From: Delta-02 sp964513565
GTDB lineage: Bacteria > Desulfobacterota > Syntrophorhabdia > Syntrophorhabdales > Syntrophorhabdaceae
DNA length: 51,454 nucleotides
Direction: 5' to 3'
NCBI GenBank assembly: GCA_964513565.1
Contig: CAZENE010000025.1
Span: 1 to 51,454 of the forward strand
How positions within the stretch are numbered: position 1 is the first letter of the stretch; each line of letters begins with the position of its first letter. Shown here in pieces: positions 24,714 through 32,434 of this stretch. The notes beneath the pieces are model-generated. The model saw only the letters and a list, made by a program, of their open reading frames with translations. It ran no database searches and was not told where the DNA came from. The position numbers and the translations under genes are program-made.

Positions 24714-25682
24714 ATGGCATCCCCTGGCTTCAAGCACAGGCTTATCTGCGCACTGATTCTGATGGCATCCTCACCGCTCGTTTTTTTCGTTCTGGCTTTA
24801 TACTTGGCGGGTGACGTTCACCGGATTTTACTCGCATTCCTGTTCCTGCTTTTTTCGATACTGGCCGGCTACATGGCTGCGCGAAGGATAATCGAGCTTC
24901 TCCATAAGTCGTACGACCGGGAGAAGGAACTCGAGATGCAGATTATCCAAAAGGACAAACTTGCGGCAATCGGACTCCTGACGGCCGGTATCGCGCACGA
25001 ACTCAACACACCGCTTGCAAGTGCGCTCCTCAACACACAGATGTTGAAGGAGGATACAAAAAAGGCGTGGCCGGCCCAGACCCCGATCCTCAACTCCATC
25101 GAGGAAGAGATAAAAAGGGCCGGATCCGTTGTGCGCAATCTCCTCGATTTTTCACGCCAAACCCAGGTGCAGTCCACGGTAACGGATGTGAATGCCGTGT
25201 TGACCAAGCTCCTCGACATATCCGCCAAGCTTTGTTCCGAGAAGGGTATTCTAGTTTACAGACGTCTTCAACCCGGCATCCCTCTTGCAAGAGCTAATGC
25301 AAGTATCTTGCACCAGGTATTTATGAACATTGTCTCTAATGCAATCGAAGCGATGGAAAATGGCGGAACCTTAACCATCTTTTCCCGATTTGTGCCCGAA
25401 CAGCATCAAGTCACAGTCGACATACAGGACACAGGTCCAGGCATATTGAGGGAGCACGTAGATGGCGTATTTGACCCATTCTTTACGACGAAAGCCTCAG
25501 AAGACGGGACCGGTCTGGGGCTTGCCATAAGCTATTCGATGGTAAGGAAGATGGGCGGAGATATAAAAGTGATCAGTTCCCGCGATGAAAGGGAAAAATT
25601 CCCGGGCGAAACGGGAACCATATTCAGTATAGAGCTTCCAGCCATCGAAGAAAATGATCAAAGGGCAGGTGAACAGCATTGA
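24714..25682 (+). CDS. Membrane sensor histidine kinase
   Basis: A 322-residue kinase with two membrane segments at residues 11-32 and 38-56 and almost no loop between them, so it probably senses within the membrane or through a partner. The H-box TAGIAHELNTPLA has its phosphoacceptor at H95. The ATPase domain shows NIVSNAIEAMENGG, DTGPGI, DPFFTTK and GTGLGL. It lies behind a sigma-54 promoter and overlaps its regulator gene (TTGA). Its output is predicted to drive the sigma-54 genes at 27200-34000. Confidence 0.85.
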   Translation: MASPGFKHRLICALILMASSPLVFFVLALYLAGDVHRILLAFLFLLFSILAGYMAARRIIELLHKSYDREKELEMQIIQKDKLAAIGLLTAGIAHELNTPLASALLNTQMLKEDTKKAWPAQTPILNSIEEEIKRAGSVVRNLLDFSRQTQVQSTVTDVNAVLTKLLDISAKLCSEKGILVYRRLQPGIPLARANASILHQVFMNIVSNAIEAMENGGTLTIFSRFVPEQHQVTVDIQDTGPGILREHVDGVFDPFFTTKASEDGTGLGLAISYSMVRKMGGDIKVISSRDEREKFPGETGTIFSIELPAIEENDQRAGEQH

Positions 25683-27034
25683 ACCCCGCAAGTGTACTAA
25701 TTGTGGAAGATGACACTAAACTCAGGAATGCCTTAAAGGAAATCATGACCCGCGAAGGTTATTCAGTCGATGTGACCGAATCGGGTGATATCGCCGTATC
25801 GATGATCAAGGATACGGCCTACGATCTCGTGATCACAGACCTTAAGCTCCCGGGAATAGACGGTATGGACGTCCTCAGGGCGGTCCAAAAATTGGCGCGA
25901 GATACCAGCGTCATCATCATTACCGCCTATGCGACCGTCGATACGGCTGTAGAGGCAATGAAAGAGGGAGCCGAAGATTACATAGCAAAGCCCTTCAATC
26001 TTGACGAGATCCGGCTTATCGTGCGCAAGGTCCTCGATAAGAAGGCCCTTGTCGATGACAATCGTTTCTTGAGGAACCAGCTGAAGAAAAAATACAGCTT
26101 CGGAAACATCGTGGGCAGCAGTGAAGCAATGATCGATGTCTATAAGACCATCGAGAAGATAAAAGACTCCAGGGCGACCGTCCTCATCCTGGGTGAAACC
26201 GGCACAGGTAAGGAACTCGTCGCCCGGGCAATTCATTTTAACAGCGTCCGGTCCGAAAAGCCGTTTTTACCCGTCAATTGTGCGGCCCTCGCTGAAACAC
26301 TTTTGGAAAGCGAGCTTTTTGGCTACCTAAAGGGTGCATTCACGGGTGCGACCAGGGACAAACAGGGCGTGTTTGAAGTGGCCCACGGGGGTACGGTATT
26401 CCTCGACGAGATCGGCGATATAAGCCTCCGTTTGCAGCAAATCCTTCTCCGGGTGCTCGAGAACGGCGAGATCCAGCCTGTTGGTTCCACGCAGCGCAAG
26501 AAGGTCGACGTCCGTGTGGTTGCTGCAACAAACAAGAACCTGGAAGAGATGATAAAGAAAGGCGCATTCAGGGCAGATCTTTACTATCGCTTAAATGTCA
26601 TCACACTTGATCTGCCTTCCTTAAGGGAAAGGAAAGAGGACATAGCCATGCTGGCAGGCCATTTTCTCAAGAAATATTCGGAAGAGAACAAAAGGCCTGT
26701 TTACGGCATATCCCGTGATGCCCTCAACCTGCTTGACCGCTACGAATGGCCCGGCAACGTAAGGGAACTTGAGAACGTAATAGAGAGGGCAATACTTCTC
26801 GAAGCCTCGAAGGAGATCACTTCCGAGAGCCTGCCTGAGAGCGTACGCACCACACCGGAACTTTGTCGTAACGAGTCTGATGAAGATATGCTTACGCTCG
26901 AAGAGGTCGGCAGATCCTATATCAAAACAATTCTCGAAAAGACAGGAGGCAACAAGGCTCGGGCATCCGAGATACTCGGCATTAACCGCACCTCTCTGTG
27001 GCGAATGATCCGCAGGTTGAAGATCGCGCAATGA
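25679..27034 (+). CDS. Sigma-54-dependent response regulator (NtrC family)
   Basis: It starts at a TTG overlapping the kinase stop. The receiver has VEDD, phosphoacceptor D54 (VITDLKLPG) and K104 in IAKPF. The AAA+ domain has Walker A GETGTGKE (172-179), GAFTGA (219-224), GGTVFLDEIGD and WPGNVRELENV. The C-terminal helix-turn-helix is GGNKARASEILGINRTSLWRM. All parts needed for sigma-54 activation are intact. Directly after its stop begin GTTG-N5-TGCAAC dyads, which recur before two other promoters in this region, so it is the natural candidate to bind them. Confidence 0.9.
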   Translation: MNPASVLIVEDDTKLRNALKEIMTREGYSVDVTESGDIAVSMIKDTAYDLVITDLKLPGIDGMDVLRAVQKLARDTSVIIITAYATVDTAVEAMKEGAEDYIAKPFNLDEIRLIVRKVLDKKALVDDNRFLRNQLKKKYSFGNIVGSSEAMIDVYKTIEKIKDSRATVLILGETGTGKELVARAIHFNSVRSEKPFLPVNCAALAETLLESELFGYLKGAFTGATRDKQGVFEVAHGGTVFLDEIGDISLRLQQILLRVLENGEIQPVGSTQRKKVDVRVVAATNKNLEEMIKKGAFRADLYYRLNVITLDLPSLRERKEDIAMLAGHFLKKYSEENKRPVYGISRDALNLLDRYEWPGNVRELENVIERAILLEASKEITSESLPESVRTTPELCRNESDEDMLTLEEVGRSYIKTILEKTGGNKARASEILGINRTSLWRMIRRLKIAQ

Positions 27035-27040
27035 GTCCGG

Positions 27041-27144
27041 GTTGCAAAATGCAACCGGGTGTTGAATAATGCAACATTTGTTTTTTCTCTATCCCTTCCT
27101 GCCTTAACGTGTACAACACTCGGTCACACGTTGAATAATGCAAC
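27041..27144. promoter_or_regulatory. Three activator-type dyads, set A
   Basis: Three 15-bp sites: GTTGCAAAATGCAAC (27041-27055), GTTGAATAATGCAAC (27061-27075) and GTTGAATAATGCAAC (27130-27144). The first two are 20 bp centre to centre, two helical turns. They lie 55-160 bp upstream of a sigma-54 promoter, as expected for enhancers. Confidence 0.7.
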
Positions 27145-27197
27145 CTTAAGATTTTTGTCTGTCCTCCCTCAGCCACGTAAGGTCGGACAAATCCATG

Positions 27198-27213
27198 TGG
27201 CATGCTCCTTGCT
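27198..27213 (+). promoter_or_regulatory. Sigma-54 promoter, set A
   Basis: TGGCATG-CTCC-TTGCT matches the consensus except one base in the -24 half, with GG (27199-27200) and GC (27211-27212) ten bases apart. Transcription should begin near 27224, immediately before the leader hairpin and 98 bases before the gene. Confidence 0.8.
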
Positions 27214-27225
27214 CTCCTAATCCTA

Positions 27226-27296
27226 AACCCCGGGAGGTACCCCAACTTGGGTGGTCTTTCACGTACTAACTTTCTCTCCCAGGTGTCCCCGGGGTT
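27226..27296 (+). ncRNA. Structured 5' leader element, copy A
   Basis: AACCCCGGG (27226-27234) pairs perfectly with CCCGGGGTT (27288-27296), closing a 71-base element that starts at the predicted transcript end. A second copy with the same layout precedes the paralogous gene at 32435. The two share ACCCCA after the 5' arm and CCCAG before the 3' arm, and a G-C pair here is a C-G pair there. I do not recognise a known riboswitch. Confidence 0.5.
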
Positions 27297-27321
27297 CAGA
27301 ATATAAAGGATACATAGTATT

Positions 27322-27780
27322 ATGAAAACGCGCCTTCCGAACACTACTTCCGACTGGGAGAAGATGCTGAACGAGGTCTATGAGACCCAGGGCCCATCTG
27401 GTTTTGCCAAATACCAGTACAGCATAGCAAACATCATCCCGCTGATAAGAACGAGTCCTTCCTTACTGAGAATACTGGAATACTGCGTGGACATCCCGGA
27501 GCGCAGGGATATTATTGTTGATACGATCTGCGAGGTCGCGGTCAACGAGGACGTGGATACGGACACAAGGATCGCTGCCGCCACCGCCGTGCGGGCCTTT
27601 ATACCAAGAATAAAGAGCTATCCCGGATTTAAAGCGGCATTTATAGCCACGATAGTGCAGCAAGCGTTGGGGAGAACCCGGGAGGAATCTCTTCGGGACG
27701 CCTTGACAGAGACAATAGATGCTGCGAACCGCATCCTGCAAGAATGCCCCGGGCATACGCAACCAACCTCTGAAATATAA
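27322..27780 (+). CDS. Helical protein of unknown function, paralogue A
   Basis: A 152-residue soluble protein that is almost entirely helical by pattern. Conserved parts shared with the gene at 32435 are RLPNT--DWEKML--VYE, QGPSGFAKYQYSIA, LEYC-DIP, VDT-TR--A-----RA-IP, and EESL-DALTETI-A-NR-LQECP. The two are roughly half identical by eye. The repeated helical middle could be a HEAT-like fold. No catalytic motif, signal or membrane segment is visible. It is the first gene after the sigma-54 promoter and is preceded by a structured leader, so it is a main output of the regulon. Confidence 0.75.
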   Translation: MKTRLPNTTSDWEKMLNEVYETQGPSGFAKYQYSIANIIPLIRTSPSLLRILEYCVDIPERRDIIVDTICEVAVNEDVDTDTRIAAATAVRAFIPRIKSYPGFKAAFIATIVQQALGRTREESLRDALTETIDAANRILQECPGHTQPTSEI

Positions 27781-27908
27781 TCGGGAGCTGCTTAAAAAAC
27801 AGGGAACATAAGGCATTTTATAGGCTCTCGCCGTATTCTCGATTTTTATTTCCCATCAAATGACATTAGTGAACTGGAGCTATCGTACTTGCACTTTTGC
27901 GGGATTCG

Positions 27909-27924
27909 TGGCATCAAAATGGCA
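27909..27924 (+). promoter_or_regulatory. Candidate sigma-54 promoter of the mreB-like gene
   Basis: TGGCATC-AAAA-TGGCA keeps the GG (27910-27911) and GC (27922-27923) spacing but has TGGC rather than TTGC at -12. It is 46 bases before the GTG start. No dyad of the GTTG-N5-TGCAAC type is nearby, so this is weaker than the other promoters. Confidence 0.4.
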
Positions 27925-27969
27925 TAGAACACACAATTACCATAATCCTGCGATAAAAGGAGAAAACAG

Positions 27970-29001
27970 GTGTTTTCAGTCTTTGGGCCCGCATCAAGTG
28001 ACATCGGTATCGACCTCGGAACGGCAAATACACTCTTCTATTTGAAAAATAAAGGCATCGTGCTTGATGAGCCTTCTGTTCTGGCTATTCGCGATAGTAA
28101 CCGGGGTGCAAAAAAACTCATCGCCGCCGGTGGAAAGGCTAAGAACATGCTGGGCAAGGCGCCGGACAGCATAATCGTAAACCAACCATTGAGAGATGGC
28201 GTTATCTCGGATTTCGAGGGCGTCAGGTCAATGCTGAAGCATTTCATATCGCAAATCGACCACAAAAGACCTGTTTCCAAAGCGCGGATCATAATCTCTG
28301 TTCCCTATGACGTCACTCCCATAGAAAGACGAGCTGTAAAAGAAGCCGCTGAGTCTGTCGGTAAAGGAGAGGCATACCTGATCGAAGAGCCTATGGCCGC
28401 AGCTATCGGGGCGGGTCTACCCATCACGGAACCGGCTGGCAGCATGATCGTCGACATTGGTGCCGGCATAACCGAAATTGCCGTTATCAGCCTCTCCGGC
28501 ATTGTCTACTGTAATTCGGTTCGCGTCGGGGGTGAAAAGATCGACCAGGCTATCGTTAATTATGTCAAGCGCAAACATAACCTCCTTATCGGTGAGCAAA
28601 CGGCGGAAAAGTTGAAGATCGCAATCGGCTCGGCGAGCCCGTGCCTCGATTATGTTGAACGGACCATCGATATCAATGGGAGAAACCTTATTGACGGGAT
28701 ACCGCGGCCTCTTGCGGTATCATCCCACGAGGTGCGGGAGGCGATCATCGAACCGGTATATTCTATTATCGATGCAATTCGCATCGCCCTTGAACGGATG
28801 CCACCTGAGCTTGCGTCGGACATCATCGATACAGGTATTATGTTAAGCGGAGGCGGAAGCCTGCTGAAGAACTTCGATACCCTGATCGAAAAGATCACGC
28901 AGGTCCCCGTCCGTATTGCGGATAATGCGATGACCGCCGTCGCGGAAGGAGCGGGCAGGGCCCTCGATGAGCTGGCTCTTCTCAAGGAGGTCTCGTCGTG
29001 A
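27970..29001 (+). CDS. MreB-like actin homologue
   Basis: GTG at 27970 follows AAAGGAG. The 343 residues match MreB in length and order: phosphate-1 IGIDLGTANTLFYLKNKGIV (about residues 10-30), connect motif LIEEPMAAAIGAGLP, phosphate-2 SMIVDIGAGITEIAVISLSG and adenosine motif IMLSGGGSLLKNFD. In phosphate-2 the usual GGGT is GAGI. The gene is not next to mreC, mreD or pbp2, so it is probably an accessory copy rather than the housekeeping one. It lies in the regulon between paralogue A and the MORN protein gene. It likely forms membrane-bound filaments affecting cell shape under a special condition. Confidence 0.85.
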   Translation: MFSVFGPASSDIGIDLGTANTLFYLKNKGIVLDEPSVLAIRDSNRGAKKLIAAGGKAKNMLGKAPDSIIVNQPLRDGVISDFEGVRSMLKHFISQIDHKRPVSKARIIISVPYDVTPIERRAVKEAAESVGKGEAYLIEEPMAAAIGAGLPITEPAGSMIVDIGAGITEIAVISLSGIVYCNSVRVGGEKIDQAIVNYVKRKHNLLIGEQTAEKLKIAIGSASPCLDYVERTIDINGRNLIDGIPRPLAVSSHEVREAIIEPVYSIIDAIRIALERMPPELASDIIDTGIMLSGGGSLLKNFDTLIEKITQVPVRIADNAMTAVAEGAGRALDELALLKEVSS

Positions 29002-29021
29002 CCCCGGTCCTTTTACCCCTG

Positions 29022-29056
29022 GTTGCGTAATGCAACCGTGCGTTGAATAATGCAAC
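29022..29056. promoter_or_regulatory. Two activator-type dyads, set C
   Basis: GTTGCGTAATGCAAC (29022-29036) and GTTGAATAATGCAAC (29042-29056) are again 20 bp centre to centre. They follow the mreB-like stop and lie 105-140 bp upstream of the next sigma-54 promoter. Confidence 0.7.
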
Positions 29057-29161
29057 ATCATGTCCGGAGAATATGTTTCATCCGTTCGCCATTGAGGACT
29101 CCATCACATTTATACCCGGTAATATCAAGTGTGATAGACAATATTGCCATATTCAACAGAT

Positions 29162-29177
29162 TGGCACGGAGTTTGCT
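29162..29177 (+). promoter_or_regulatory. Sigma-54 promoter of the MORN-Rnk-sigma operon
   Basis: TGGCACG-GAGT-TTGCT is a perfect match to the consensus. GG is 29163-29164 and GC 29175-29176. Transcription should begin near 29188, which excludes starts upstream of that point for the MORN protein. Confidence 0.85.
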
Positions 29178-29220
29178 TTATAAAGATCGAATCCCCAAAG
29201 AATATGTTGGGATGTTAGCT

Positions 29221-29889
29221 ATGGGTAATGGCGGACCGGACAATACAGTGCAGATCACGAAGTCCATTTCTTATCTGAAGGACGTGCTCTTTGCGATCTA
29301 TTACTGCGACAATATCGAAGTGGCCTCAGAGATATTTAGCCAGAATGGCACGATCATCCACCGTTGGGGCAGGATACCAGATGGGGTTACGAAAGAATAT
29401 TATACTGACGGCGCACTAAGGAGATCCGTCTCATATAAGGACGGCAAAGAAGACGGTCCGTGCGTCGAATATTATCCCTCGGGAGATCTGTTCGAAGAGA
29501 ATCATTACAGGCGGGGAATACTGCACGGTCCCTCAACAACTTACCGGCAGGACGGCCAGCTCTGGATGGAGGCGCATTATAAGAATGGCAAGCTTCACGG
29601 TCCTTTCACGGGTTACCACGACAATGGCAGTGTTGAAAATAAAACGGAATATATGTACGGAAAGCTCCACGGATCTTATATCACATTTGACAAACAGGGA
29701 TTTATTCTTGAGGAAGGAAAATTCGTGAAGGGGAAGAAACAGGGCGCCTACCGGGTCTACCACGATACCGGTCATCCGTCCAGAATAGAAAGGTATAAGC
29801 AGGGAATACTGGTCTACTGCGATGAGTTCGATGAGAATGGACAGACCATCCCCACAGTGGGGATAAAGAAGGATTGTGCCAGGAGGTAA
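29221..29889 (+). CDS. MORN-repeat protein (YwqK-like), copy 1
   Basis: The ATG at 29221 (or 29212, same frame) is chosen because the sigma-54 transcript starts near 29188 and the N-terminus then aligns with copy 2. About 222 residues. After an N-terminal region with AIYYCDNIEVASEIFSQNG, six or seven repeats of about 22 residues follow with the pattern G--E-YY-DG-L, K-GK-HGP, such as KEYYTDGALRRSVSYKDGKE and EAHYKNGKLHGPFTGYHDNG. YwqK-type MORN proteins are annotated as antitoxins in some genomes, but a toxin partner is not obvious here. It heads an operon with an Rnk-like gene and a sigma factor. Confidence 0.75.
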   Translation: MGNGGPDNTVQITKSISYLKDVLFAIYYCDNIEVASEIFSQNGTIIHRWGRIPDGVTKEYYTDGALRRSVSYKDGKEDGPCVEYYPSGDLFEENHYRRGILHGPSTTYRQDGQLWMEAHYKNGKLHGPFTGYHDNGSVENKTEYMYGKLHGSYITFDKQGFILEEGKFVKGKKQGAYRVYHDTGHPSRIERYKQGILVYCDEFDENGQTIPTVGIKKDCARR

Positions 29890-29895
29890 GGCGGG

Positions 29896-30288
29896 ATGAA
29901 GAAGAAACAGATCTATATAACCCAGGTTGACATGGAGCGTTTGCGCGCGCTTATGGAAGTCTACGCCGAAAATGCCGATCTGCTGGAAGAGATGCTCGAC
30001 AGGGCACGGATAGTGCTTCCAAAAGACATCCCGCACAACGTCGTGACGATGAATTCCACAGTCCGTGTCAAGGATATTGATACGGGCGAAGAAAAAACAT
30101 TTACACTCGTCTTCCCGGGGAAAAAACCAGGCAACGATGCTGTTTCCATCCTTGCCCCGGCGGGAACAGCCCTTATCGGCAGCCGGGAAAAGGACATTGT
30201 CGAACGGCAGGTCCCGGCCGGAAAAAAGAAGATGGAGATACTCGAGATAATATATCAGCCCGAAAGAGAAGGAAAATACAACATCTGA
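29896..30288 (+). CDS. Rnk-like protein (GreA/GreB C-terminal domain), copy 1
   Basis: The 130 residues match Rnk: a helical N-terminus (LRALMEVYAENADLLEEML), then IPHNVVTMNSTVRVKDIDTG, TFTLVFPGKKPG, VSILAPAGTALIGSREKDI and EILEIIYQPEREGKYNI. Rnk binds RNA polymerase near the secondary channel like GreA but lacks the acidic coiled-coil tip, and was found as a regulator of nucleoside diphosphate kinase. The gene lies seven bases after the MORN gene and 34 before the sigma factor, so all three are one transcript. An RNA-polymerase-modulating role alongside a sigma factor is a reasonable inference. Confidence 0.8.
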   Translation: MKKKQIYITQVDMERLRALMEVYAENADLLEEMLDRARIVLPKDIPHNVVTMNSTVRVKDIDTGEEKTFTLVFPGKKPGNDAVSILAPAGTALIGSREKDIVERQVPAGKKKMEILEIIYQPEREGKYNI

Positions 30289-30322
30289 CCTGCACAGGTT
30301 AATAAGACAGAGTAGATGCACA

Positions 30323-31573
30323 ATGGCCGAAGAATTCTCAATGGATCTATCCGAAGACATACTGCACGTCTATTTCAAGGATGTCCGGAGACTGCCATTA
30401 ATGACGGCATCCGAGGAAAAACAAATCTGCAGAGAGATCGAACGGGCGGAAATACGGGAAAAATGTCTCCTTTTTACAATACCTCGGGCCATCAAGGAGC
30501 TCGTCCTGATTGGAAAGCGGCTAAGGCAGGGCTTGACGAGAATTACGGATTTTATGAATGACATTGACAGACTTCATTCCACGAAGGAAGAGAAAGGCCA
30601 CATAGAAACAGCAATCTCTTCCATACGTAACATGGAAAAGCTCAGCAAGAAGGTAAGGAGCTATTCGGATACGCAAGGCTCGAAAGAAGACTATGTGAAA
30701 ATCAGGGAAGAATTCGAAGACGCGGTATCCAGGCTGAATATCAATAAGGACCTTATTAAACTAATAATAGAGAATATAATTAAGGATCCCGGGCGCATTA
30801 AGACGGCCGAGAAGCAGAAACTGCGAGAGCTGCGTGACATAGACGGTCGTATTAGAAGAATCAAAGAAAGACTGATCCAGGGAAACCTGCGGCTCGTTAT
30901 CACTATTGCCAAGAAATACCAGAACAGGGGGCTTGACCTTATGGATCTGCTTCAGGAAGGCAATATAGGGCTCATGCGGGCCGCAGACAAGTATGACCAC
31001 ACAAAAGGCTACAGATTTTCGACATATGCCACCTGGTGGATCAGGCAAAGCATGGTCCGTGCGATCTCGAGCTCTTCGAATATCATCAAGATTCCATTCC
31101 ATGTCATCGAGAAGAAGACGAAGATCAACAATACGGCGTCAAGTCTTTTGCAAGAGCTTGAACGCGAGCCCGACCTGAAGGAAATATCCGAGAGATCGGG
31201 ATATTCGCAGCAGAAGATCATAGATATAATGGCCAACCCGGATCCCGCCATCTCCCTTGAATCAATTGTTGGGGAAAATGATACAGCCATTGGGGATTTC
31301 CTGGCAGACCATAATGGACGGTGCGCTTTCCAAGAGCTCGTCAACGAATCACTGAAGGAAGAGATAGGGAAGGTACTTTCTACCTTGACCGAGAGGGAAG
31401 AAAAGGTTGTCAGGATGAGGTTCGGCCTTAACAGGCAAGCAGGCTGCACCTTGGCGGAAATCGGTGACACTCTCAACATCACACGGGAATACGTCCGTCA
31501 GATAGAACTAAAGGCAATCAAAAGGCTGCGAAATCCACTCCGCAAAAGAGCACTGGAAAGCTTCCAGGGATAA
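30323..31573 (+). CDS. Sigma-70 family RNA polymerase sigma factor (RpoD/RpoS-like)
   Basis: A 416-residue group 2-like sigma factor. It has region 1.2 (ILHVYFKDVRRLPLMTASEE, residues 13-32), a variable linker of about 130 residues, then region 2 (GNLRLVITIAKKYQNRGLDL, LLQEGNIGLMRAADKYDHTK, FSTYATWWIRQSMVRAI, about 190-255), region 3 and region 4 with LTEREEKVVRMRFGL and the helix-turn-helix TLAEIGDTLNITREYVRQIE. All DNA- and core-binding parts look intact. As it sits in a sigma-54 operon with an Rnk-like gene, it would start a second wave of transcription. The promoters it reads are not known. Confidence 0.9.
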   Translation: MAEEFSMDLSEDILHVYFKDVRRLPLMTASEEKQICREIERAEIREKCLLFTIPRAIKELVLIGKRLRQGLTRITDFMNDIDRLHSTKEEKGHIETAISSIRNMEKLSKKVRSYSDTQGSKEDYVKIREEFEDAVSRLNINKDLIKLIIENIIKDPGRIKTAEKQKLRELRDIDGRIRRIKERLIQGNLRLVITIAKKYQNRGLDLMDLLQEGNIGLMRAADKYDHTKGYRFSTYATWWIRQSMVRAISSSSNIIKIPFHVIEKKTKINNTASSLLQELEREPDLKEISERSGYSQQKIIDIMANPDPAISLESIVGENDTAIGDFLADHNGRCAFQELVNESLKEEIGKVLSTLTEREEKVVRMRFGLNRQAGCTLAEIGDTLNITREYVRQIELKAIKRLRNPLRKRALESFQG

Positions 31574-31659
31574 AGAAGGATGAATTCTCTCGGACAATGA
31601 AGGGGCCGAGTATGGAAAAATACCCTTTCAGAAAAACACAATAGGAGGCATCCATAATT

Positions 31660-31812
31660 ATGGGAGACAAAGGCGGAAAGAAAACAAAGCACAAGCAGTT
31701 AAAGCAGAAGGTCAACAAACAGGCCAAACAACTGCAGCAGAAAAAGGAAAGGCAACCCGGTACAGAAGAAAAAGTTGGATTAAATAAAACAGCCGGAAGT
31801 GTCCGGCCTTAA
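31660..31812 (+). CDS. Small, very basic protein
   Basis: AGGAGG lies about 10 bases before the ATG. The 50 residues are strongly basic and hydrophilic: MGDKGGKKTKHKQLKQKVNK, then QAKQLQQKKERQPGTEEKVG. The composition suggests an unfolded, nucleic-acid- or ribosome-binding peptide. It lies 86 bases after the sigma factor gene, before a terminator-like hairpin, so it probably ends that operon. Confidence 0.6.
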   Translation: MGDKGGKKTKHKQLKQKVNKQAKQLQQKKERQPGTEEKVGLNKTAGSVRP

Positions 31813-31978
31813 AGTGACGGAGATAATTACGGGTCACAGGCCAGAGGGTAACATGGGAAGTGATACGATTGTTAAGGAAACCAAACAGGATCTCTGCCTG
31901 AGACACGCCATTCATGTCTAGTGCACGAGGAAACGGCGATAGAAGACCCTCCGCGTACCAACGCGTATCTCAATACAC

Positions 31979-32038
31979 GCTCCCCCGAACCCCTGGTTCA
32001 ATTGTCTGATCACTCCACCCACGGGGGAGCACTTTTTT
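31979..32038 (+). terminator. Terminator-like hairpin after the sigma operon
   Basis: GCTCCCCC (31979-31986) pairs with GGGGGAGC (32023-32030), followed by ACTTTTTT. The loop is long (36 bases), but a smaller CTCC/GGAG stem lies inside it. The stretch 31813-32121 contains no convincing gene. A second GC-rich dyad (CCCCCGCGGT ... ACCGTGGGGG) spans about 32059-32113. Confidence 0.45.
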
Positions 32039-32121
32039 CAGCCATGCCCAGTCACTCCCCCCGCGGTAATTTATCGGCCCGATAGATATCCTGAAAAAAG
32101 CAAACCGTGGGGGTAACTTAC

Positions 32122-32254
32122 GTTCCAAGTTGCAACATCCTCCTCTTGAGATTTCTGGTCTGCTCCGAAGATATCCGGTTGCTAACGAAAGTCTGCTGTC
32201 CAAATTTCGGGAAACCAACGTTGCAAAACGTAACTGTGGGTTGAGTTATGCAAC
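32122..32254. promoter_or_regulatory. Activator-type dyads, set B
   Basis: GTTGCAAAACGTAAC (32220-32234) and GTTGAGTTATGCAAC (32240-32254) are 20 bp centre to centre. A weaker site, GTTCCAAGTTGCAAC, lies at 32122-32136. The pair lies 55-90 bp upstream of the sigma-54 promoter, as in set A. Confidence 0.65.
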
Positions 32255-32308
32255 TCTCACTTCCACGCACCCGCTCTTTTATAACCGGCAAATCGGCTCA
32301 AAGCTTCG

Positions 32309-32324
32309 TGGCACGTTCTTTGCT
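32309..32324 (+). promoter_or_regulatory. Sigma-54 promoter, set B
   Basis: TGGCACG-TTCT-TTGCT is a perfect consensus match (GG 32310-32311, GC 32322-32323). Transcription should start near 32335, just before the second leader element. Confidence 0.85.
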
Positions 32325-32337
32325 TTCTATATAGGCG

Positions 32338-32409
32338 AACCCCGGCTGGCACCCCAGCACTTGTGAGCTTTTTTTCGGATATCTACTACCCCCAGCGACG
32401 GCCGGGGTT
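32338..32409 (+). ncRNA. Structured 5' leader element, copy B
   Basis: AACCCCGGC (32338-32346) pairs perfectly with GCCGGGGTT (32401-32409). It is 72 bases long and starts at the predicted transcript end, exactly like copy A. The innermost pair is C-G here and G-C in copy A, a compensatory change. Inside, CTGGCACCCCAG can form a small hairpin. The ribosome site of the gene lies 14 bases beyond the 3' arm. Confidence 0.5.
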
Positions 32410-32434
32410 CACAAAAAGCAGAAAAGGAGGATAT

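Noticed and set aside
27226..27296. Known riboswitch (c-di-GMP-I, cobalamin, SAM and similar) in the leader element
   Set aside because: The conserved cores of these classes as I know them are absent; only the closing stem and two short motifs are shared between the copies.
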